From the NCBI GenBank assembly GCA_029265975.1, contig JAJUGN010000015.1:1-37894 (forward strand): a stretch of 37,894 bases of DNA, read 5' to 3'. The notes beneath the pieces were generated by a model that was not told where the DNA came from, did no database searches, and saw nothing but the letters and a program-made list of their open reading frames with translations. Of the stretch, positions 33,640-37,894 are shown in pieces. Numbering within the stretch: position 1 is the stretch's first letter; every line of letters begins with the position of its first letter. A program made the translations under genes and the position numbers. The stretch is from Clostridiales bacterium (lineage in GTDB: Bacteria > Bacillota > Clostridia > Oscillospirales > Oscillospiraceae).

Positions 33640-35461
33640 CGCACTTTCCTCCCCGGCAGAGGATATCCGCTCCGCAGCCCGCGCACTTTGTCCGGCAGTC
33701 CGGCGTGATTTCTCCCCTCTTGGCCGCTTCGCGCTCGCTCCAAAGATATTCGGCGGAAACGCCTGCGGAAAGGTGGCTCCACGGCAGGACCTCGTCTTTG
33801 CGTCTTTCGCGGCCTGCGTAAAACGCGGGGTCGAGGTTTAATTTTTCAAACGCGGCCTTCCATCTTTCAAACGAGAAATACTCGCTCCAGGACTCCAGCC
33901 TCCCCCCGGATTTCTGAACTTCCTCGAGCAGCCTTCCTAGCCTTCTGTCGCCCCTTGCGAGAACTCCTTCGATTACGCTCGTTTCGGCGTCGTGCCAGTT
34001 GTAGGTTATGGCCTTGGAACGCATGGCATCCCGAAGAAGAACGACCCTGCGTTCGTATTCCCCCGCGCTGACCTGCGCCTCCCACTGGAACGGCGTCATC
34101 GGCTTGGGCACAAAGCATGCGGTGCTGAGCGTGATTCTGGCTCCGCCGTTTCTGTTTGAGGCCGTTTCCTTCCATAGCCTCAATATCCTGAAGGCAAGCT
34201 CCGCTATCGCAAGCACGTCCTCGTCCGTTTCCGTCGGAAGCCCGAGCATGAAATACAGCTTAATGCTGTTCCGCCCCCCTTCGAAGGCCGTGCGGCAGGC
34301 GTTCAGTATCTCCTCCTCCGAAAGGTTTTTGTTAATAACGTCCCTCAGCCGCTGCGAGCCCGCCTCGGGCGCAATAGTCAGCCCGCTTTTCCTTACCTTC
34401 TGGACGCGCTCCATAATTTCCATTGAGAAGTTATCGGCTCTGAGCGATGGAAGCGAAAGCCCGATTTTTTTAGGCTCGCACCAGCCGAGAAGCCTGTCGC
34501 AAAGCTCCCTAAGCCGCCTGTAATCGCTCGTGCTGAGCGAGGAGAGCCCGATTTCCTGATAACCCGAATTTTTTAGCGCCTCGATTCCCTGCTCCGCAAG
34601 CTTCTCAGCGCTCCTCGAGCGCACCGGCCTGTAAACGTAGCCAGCCTGGCAGAAGCGGCAGCCGCGTATGCAGCCTCTGAAAAGCTCTAGCACCGTGCGG
34701 TCGTGTACGATCTCCGTGGAAGGTATTATCGTGTCCGCGGGAAAAAATGAGTTCTCAAAGTCCTGAACTATGCGCTTTGTTACGACCGCCGGAGCCCCTT
34801 CTTTCGGCTCGATCGCATTTATCGTTCCGTCGCCGTTGTATTTCACATCGTAAAGCGAGGGCACATAGGCCCCCTCCAGCCTTGCAGCCGCTTTCAGCAG
34901 GTCCTGCCGCCCCGCGCCCTTCATGCCCCTGACAAGCGCGCACAGTTCCGGCAGCAGGTCCTCGCCCTCGCCGAGCAGAAAAATATCTATAAAATCGGCC
35001 AAGGGCTCCGGATTGTATGCGCAGGTCCCTCCCGCAACTATCAGCGGCCAGCCGTCCCCTCTTTCGCAGGCGCGAAGCGGTATGCCCGCAAGCTCAAGCA
35101 TGTTAAGCACGTTTGTGTAAGCCATCTCGTATCCGACGGAAAAGCCGATTATATCGAATTTCGTAAGCTCGTCTCCGCTTTCGAGAGCAAAAAGGGGAAG
35201 CCCGTTTCGCCTCAGCTCCTCCTCCATGTCCCCCCATGGCGCAAATACGCGCTCGCACCATACTCCGTCCGTATTGTTCAAAACTCCGTACAGTATCCTC
35301 ATGCCAAGGTTTGACATGCCTATCTCGTATGTGTCGGGGAAGCAGAGCGCAAACCTCAGCGAAATCTCGCTTTTGTTTTTGACAATTTCCCCGAACTCGC
35401 CGCCGGTGTAGCGCGACGGCTTCTGGACCTTGGTCAGTATCCTCTCTAGAACCGGGTGCAT
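33632..35461 (-). CDS. TIGR03960 B12-binding/radical-SAM protein
   Basis: 609 residues. N-terminal B12-binding-like domain (about 30-190), then a radical-SAM core with the CX3CX2C motif FRGCIRGCRFCQAGYVYRP and GLSSLSTSDYRRL; a cysteine-rich tail ends CRTKCAGCGADILCRGGKCDE (about 590-609), which could hold a further metal or Fe-S centre. AAAGG lies nine bases before the ATG. The reaction is unknown; the constant partnership with the TIGR03936 protein suggests a two-part enzyme. Confidence 0.93.
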   Translation of the reverse strand: MHPVLERILTKVQKPSRYTGGEFGEIVKNKSEISLRFALCFPDTYEIGMSNLGMRILYGVLNNTDGVWCERVFAPWGDMEEELRRNGLPLFALESGDELTKFDIIGFSVGYEMAYTNVLNMLELAGIPLRACERGDGWPLIVAGGTCAYNPEPLADFIDIFLLGEGEDLLPELCALVRGMKGAGRQDLLKAAARLEGAYVPSLYDVKYNGDGTINAIEPKEGAPAVVTKRIVQDFENSFFPADTIIPSTEIVHDRTVLELFRGCIRGCRFCQAGYVYRPVRSRSAEKLAEQGIEALKNSGYQEIGLSSLSTSDYRRLRELCDRLLGWCEPKKIGLSLPSLRADNFSMEIMERVQKVRKSGLTIAPEAGSQRLRDVINKNLSEEEILNACRTAFEGGRNSIKLYFMLGLPTETDEDVLAIAELAFRILRLWKETASNRNGGARITLSTACFVPKPMTPFQWEAQVSAGEYERRVVLLRDAMRSKAITYNWHDAETSVIEGVLARGDRRLGRLLEEVQKSGGRLESWSEYFSFERWKAAFEKLNLDPAFYAGRERRKDEVLPWSHLSAGVSAEYLWSEREAAKRGEITPDCRTKCAGCGADILCRGGKCDE

Positions 35462-35490
35462 CTCATCGTACCTTTCGGGTTAACAGTATG

Positions 35491-35519
35491 AGGCGGCGGG
35501 AGTCAATCTCGCGCCGCCT
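35491..35519 (-). terminator. Terminator-like hairpin after the M50 protease gene
   Basis: AGGCGGC (35491-35497) pairs with GCCGCCT (35513-35519), with three further pairs inside after a mismatch. It lies between the M50 gene stop and the radical-SAM gene start, both on the minus strand. No T-run follows in the transcribed direction, so read-through is plausible. Confidence 0.45.
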
Positions 35520-35528
35520 TTACTTATT

Positions 35529-36125
35529 TTATACCCAAACGGGCCTTTTTACAATAGCGGAACTCCAGAAAAGCCAAACGCCGCAAATAAGCAGGGTGAA
35601 ATTCCAGCCGCTTTCTTTCAGAACCCAAACTCCGATTATCATTATCGCAAGTGAAAAAACGCAGCTCGCCGCGAGGCAAACCCTCTCCGCGGCATCGAGA
35701 TCCCTGCAGTGAGCCAGTATTACGAAAAGCATCCTGCCTCCGTCAAGCGCAGATACGGGCAGCAGATTGAACGCGCACAACACCAGACTGAAGCCCGAAA
35801 GGGTGTACCAGAACTCGCCGAACGCTTTTCCCATAAATGCGGAGAAGATAGCCAGCAGAAGGCTCGCAAAAGATCCCGCAGCCGCGGCGGCAAGCTCAGA
35901 GGCATACGACATATCCCCGCCTTCGTAGATGATCAGTACGCCCGTGCATTCAAGGCGCACTTCCCTGGGGTTGCCTCCCAGCAGGGCTATTGCCGCGAGA
36001 TGCCCGGCCTCATGAATCAAAACGGCAGCGATGATGATAAGCAGGAATTCAGGGCTTAAAATCACATACAGCGCCGAAAGCATCAGAACGAATCCGCCGC
36101 TTAAGAAAATCTTTCCGAAACGCAA
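35529..36125 (-). CDS. Site-2 protease (M50), SpoIVFB-like
   Basis: 198 residues, polytopic. Zinc motif HEAGH lies in a helix near residue 38 (AAVLIHEAGHLAAIALL), and the partner aspartate motif is in NLLPVSALDGGRML near residue 126. That is the S2P arrangement, and the small size fits SpoIVFB, which releases sigma-K during sporulation, more than RseP, which carries a PDZ domain (absent here). TTG is the start, supported by AAGGAG six bases upstream. Upstream gene overlaps by four bases in TGA context. Sporulation role is inferred. Confidence 0.88.
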   Translation of the reverse strand: MRFGKIFLSGGFVLMLSALYVILSPEFLLIIIAAVLIHEAGHLAAIALLGGNPREVRLECTGVLIIYEGGDMSYASELAAAAAGSFASLLLAIFSAFMGKAFGEFWYTLSGFSLVLCAFNLLPVSALDGGRMLFVILAHCRDLDAAERVCLAASCVFSLAIMIIGVWVLKESGWNFTLLICGVWLFWSSAIVKRPVWV

Positions 36126-36127
36126 GG

Positions 36128-36397
36128 TCAGCTCCTTCTTGCAAGGCCGATCAGACTCGAAAATACGTCGGTAAAGCTCTGGTCTCCCGAGAGCGCCTCG
36201 CCGAAGCGTGTGAACACGGCCTTATATTGCTCGCTTCTCGCGTAAACCGGCGTCATCACGCTTCTGACCCTGCTCTTAAGGTCGGGAGCGAACACGCTGA
36301 TGGTAACGGCCGCCGCCAAAATGATAAGACAGAGGAAAAACCATCTTGCCGCGGCCCCTCCGTTTCTTCTTTTGTAGCTCCGCCTCCTGTTTCTCAT
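36128..36397 (-). CDS. Small membrane protein next to the M50 protease
   Basis: 89 residues from the ATG at 36397 (AAGGGG eight bases upstream; the frame runs on to 36472 without support). A very basic start (MRNRRRSYKRRNGG) precedes one membrane helix (about 18-38, WFFLCLIILAAAVTISVFA) and a soluble helical tail (to residue 89) outside. The position directly before the SpoIVFB-like gene recalls spoIVFA, the partner and inhibitor of SpoIVFB, but there is no visible LytM domain and I recognise no homology. Confidence 0.75.
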   Translation of the reverse strand: MRNRRRSYKRRNGGAAARWFFLCLIILAAAVTISVFAPDLKSRVRSVMTPVYARSEQYKAVFTRFGEALSGDQSFTDVFSSLIGLARRS

Positions 36398-36559
36398 ATA
36401 TTCAGCCCCTTCCGCTTTGTGCGGCGCAGATGATGCACGCTTGCCGCCGCATAAAAAGTATATTATCCGCATGTCCGCTTTAGACCGTTTCGCAAAGCAA
36501 AAAGGTTTGACGGCGCCGCGGAATCAATGTAAAATAAGTAAAAAGCGAGGCGAAAAAGT
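36398..36559. other. Divergent intergenic region
   Basis: Between the small membrane protein gene (leftward) and the recombinase gene (rightward). It holds the recombinase promoter and, on the minus strand, GATAATATAC (about 36460) as a leftward -10 candidate with no good -35. GCGGCG/CGCCGC-type short inverted repeats occur; no gene is seen. Confidence 0.5.
36507..36535 (+). promoter_or_regulatory. Promoter of the Xer-type recombinase gene
   Basis: TTGACG and TAAAAT are separated by exactly 17 bases, near-consensus for sigma-A, about 25 bases before the ATG of the recombinase gene. GAGG is the ribosome binding site, nine bases before the ATG. The same interval divides two divergent transcription units; the leftward gene has a less clear GATAAT -10. 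Confidence 0.8.
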
Positions 36560-37573
36560 ATGGATTACAGAAGCGAGGCGCCCGAAATAATAAAGGGTTT
36601 TTTGACCTATCACGAAACCATAAAAGGGCACTCGAAGAGAACGGTGGACGAGTATTTCCTAGATCTCCGCACATTTTTCCGCTTTATGAAGCTTGAAAAG
36701 GGTCTTGTGCCTAGAGATACGGAGCTCAGTGATATTTCAATCCTCGACATAAACCTGAATTTCGTCCGCTCAATCACGCTGTCGGACGTCTATTCGTATC
36801 TTTCGTTCCTTTCGAGAGACAGGGTTAAGCAATACAGAGAAGCGGTGCCCGAATACGGTCTGAACGCCAAATCGAGGGCCAGAAAGATAGCGACGATACG
36901 CTCCTTTTACAAATACCTCACAGTAAAGGCCCATATTCTCGATGAAAACCCGGTTCAGGACCTTGACTCTCCCAAAATAATGAAAACTCTTCCCCACTAC
37001 CTGACTCTGGAAGAAAGCCAGAAGCTTTTAAGTTCCGTCGACGGCCCGAACAGGGAAAGGGACTTCTGCATTCTCATGATATTTCTAAACTGCGGGCTCC
37101 GTATCTCGGAGCTTGTCGGCCTGAATATTTCTGACATCGGCAGGGATCACCTTAGGGTGCTCGGAAAAGGCAACAAGGAGCGCATTGTATACCTGAACGA
37201 CGCCTGCGCGGAGGCCATAAACGAATACCTGCTTTTAAGAAAAAGCATAGCCGCGATAGACCGCAACGCGCTCTTCCTTTCAAACAGGAGAAAGCGGGTG
37301 AGCCGCGAGACCGTGCATCATCTTGTGAAAAGCCACCTATCGTCGGCGGGTCTCGACAGCCGCAGCTATTCCTCGCACAAGCTGAGGCACACGGCCGCCA
37401 CGCTGATGCTTCAGAACGGCGTTGACATAAGGACCCTGCAGGAGCTTCTGGGGCACGAGCATCTCAATACGACCGAGATTTATACGCACATAAGCAGCAC
37501 TGAGCTGAAAATCGCCGCGAAGGCAAACCCTCTGGGAAGCTTCAGGGCGGAGAAAAAGCAGGAGAACAAATGA
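36560..37573 (+). CDS. Xer-type tyrosine recombinase
   Basis: 337 residues. N-terminal SAM-like core-binding domain (about 8-120) with FLTYHETIKGHSKRTVDEYF, then the catalytic domain. The catalytic residues appear in order: Arg in NCGLRISELVGL, Lys in VLGKGNKERIVYL, HxxR in SHKLRHTAATLML, His in LLGHEHLNTTEIY and the nucleophilic Tyr in TTEIYTHIS. It is longer than the about 300-residue XerC/XerD because of a charged insertion in the core-binding domain (about 50-70). A chromosome-dimer resolution role is likely, but phage-type integrase activity cannot be ruled out. It is the only large plus-strand gene. Confidence 0.9.
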   Translation: MDYRSEAPEIIKGFLTYHETIKGHSKRTVDEYFLDLRTFFRFMKLEKGLVPRDTELSDISILDINLNFVRSITLSDVYSYLSFLSRDRVKQYREAVPEYGLNAKSRARKIATIRSFYKYLTVKAHILDENPVQDLDSPKIMKTLPHYLTLEESQKLLSSVDGPNRERDFCILMIFLNCGLRISELVGLNISDIGRDHLRVLGKGNKERIVYLNDACAEAINEYLLLRKSIAAIDRNALFLSNRRKRVSRETVHHLVKSHLSSAGLDSRSYSSHKLRHTAATLMLQNGVDIRTLQELLGHEHLNTTEIYTHISSTELKIAAKANPLGSFRAEKKQENK

Positions 37574-37629
37574 AGCGGCATCTGTTCTCCCGGCGAATAA
37601 AAAAGGACGGTAAAAGGGCGCGTTTCTAA
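37570..37629 (+). CDS. Possible basic microprotein overlapping the xer stop
   Basis: A 19-residue frame, MKRHLFSRRIKKDGKRARF, whose ATG overlaps the recombinase stop codon (ATGA) and is preceded by AGGAG five bases upstream. The arrangement looks like translational coupling; length and lack of recognised relatives keep this tentative. Confidence 0.25.
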   Translation: MKRHLFSRRIKKDGKRARF

Positions 37630-37674
37630 AGCGGAGCTTATTGCACCAAACACGAACCGATACGGAAAATCAGC

Positions 37675-37706
37675 AAACGGGGCGTTTCATAAGAAACGCC
37701 CCGTTT
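37675..37706 (+). terminator. Hairpin after the recombinase gene
   Basis: A perfect 14-bp stem AAACGGGGCGTTTC / GAAACGCCCCGTTT with an ATAA loop, roughly 100 bases beyond the recombinase stop. It is immediately followed by the structured repeat (CAGACTG), leaving only TTT as a T-run. It is a likely terminator and also the palindrome that precedes the repeat copy. Confidence 0.75.
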
Positions 37707-37894
37707 CAGACTGTCGGAAAAGCCCAAAGGGCTTTTCCGACAAGGGGGTTACATGACGGCCGCTCTGCCGCGCCCGACATGAGAGGTGTAATTTCCCAAC
37801 TAAAAGCCCCCCGAAAATACAGATTAGACATTTTTTCCCCCAATAGTTTCCGAAATAAAGCGAAGCATTTTTTCTGTAAAAAGATTATATGAAA
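37707..37894 (+). repeat. Structured non-coding repeat, right copy
   Basis: Second copy of the left-hand repeat (27-220), same orientation, running off the window. Its first hairpin is a perfect 14-bp stem (37712-37725 with 37729-37742, AAA loop). The 24 bases at 37750-37773 match bases 71-94 exactly; the similarity becomes patchier after about 37790 but is still recognisable, including GCGAAGC and TTTTTT near 37860-37875. Relative to the left copy, base pair 37717-37737 is G-C where the left has A-T (37-57), so the stem is conserved despite sequence change. Chance reading frames cross it; none is supported as a gene. Confidence 0.75.

Noticed and set aside
36560-37573. Recombinase as evidence for a prophage or integrative element
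   Set aside because: No phage, conjugation, cargo genes or att-like duplication flanks it; the protein looks like a housekeeping Xer recombinase.
37641-37892. Plus-strand reading frame across the right repeat
   Set aside because: Same reason; it is a chance frame through the terminator and the repeat.
1-37894. CRISPR arrays, tRNA or rRNA genes
   Set aside because: No regularly spaced repeats, cas genes, cloverleaf-type sequence or rRNA signature were found by reading the intergenic gaps.

Overview
The window reads as chromosomal DNA from an uncultured, spore-forming Firmicute of the class Clostridia. The evidence is the set of Firmicutes-type genes in Bacillus-like order (yicC-remA-gmk-rpoZ-priA-def-fmt-rsmB-rlmN-prpC-prkC-rsgA, then spoVM; and rplS-lepB-ylqF-rnhB-yraN), strong AGGAGG-type ribosome binding sites, and sporulation genes (a SPOCS/LysM protein, a 25-residue SpoVM, a SpoIVFB-like protease). 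Nearly everything is on the minus strand. I saw no rRNA, tRNA, CRISPR, prophage or transposase genes.

Layout from left to right. 1-250: a structured non-coding repeat bracketed by two identical 26-bp palindromes. 262-2300: sporulation corner with the SPOCS/LysM gene, spoVM and a 52-residue membrane microprotein; the last two are short and easily missed. 2494-18915: one long minus-strand run of 18 tightly packed genes starting with cdaA and ending at a clear terminator after rsgA. It joins c-di-AMP synthesis (cdaA, cdaR), an RseC-like protein, DUF5685, a J-domain protein, RNA and nucleotide functions (yicC, remA, gmk, rpoZ), replication restart (priA), protein N-terminus and rRNA modification (def, fmt, rsmB, rlmN), and the PASTA kinase/phosphatase pair with rsgA. 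19166-20535: a cysteine-desulfurase-like enzyme coupled to a DUF3343 protein. 20639-26527: protein quality control (tig, clpP, clpX, lon). 26630-31012 and 31014-32797: a phosphoesterase, a plus-strand DUF1540 microprotein, thrC, an M19 dipeptidase, yraN, rnhB, ylqF, lepB and rplS. 32983-36397: the TIGR03936/TIGR03960 radical-SAM pair and an M50 protease with a small membrane partner. 36560-37573: a plus-strand Xer-type tyrosine recombinase with a near-consensus promoter.

The least explained item is the structured repeat at both ends (27-220 and 37707-37894). The copies share a 24-nt identical core, keep the same hairpins, show a compensatory base-pair change, and each directly follows a palindrome. 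Because both window ends fall in this repeat, the window may be a complete assembly contig broken at repeat copies. The rest is mostly conserved housekeeping sequence; its notable points are the microproteins, the long mixed operon and the inverted-repeat-bracketed promoter region upstream of the SPOCS gene.
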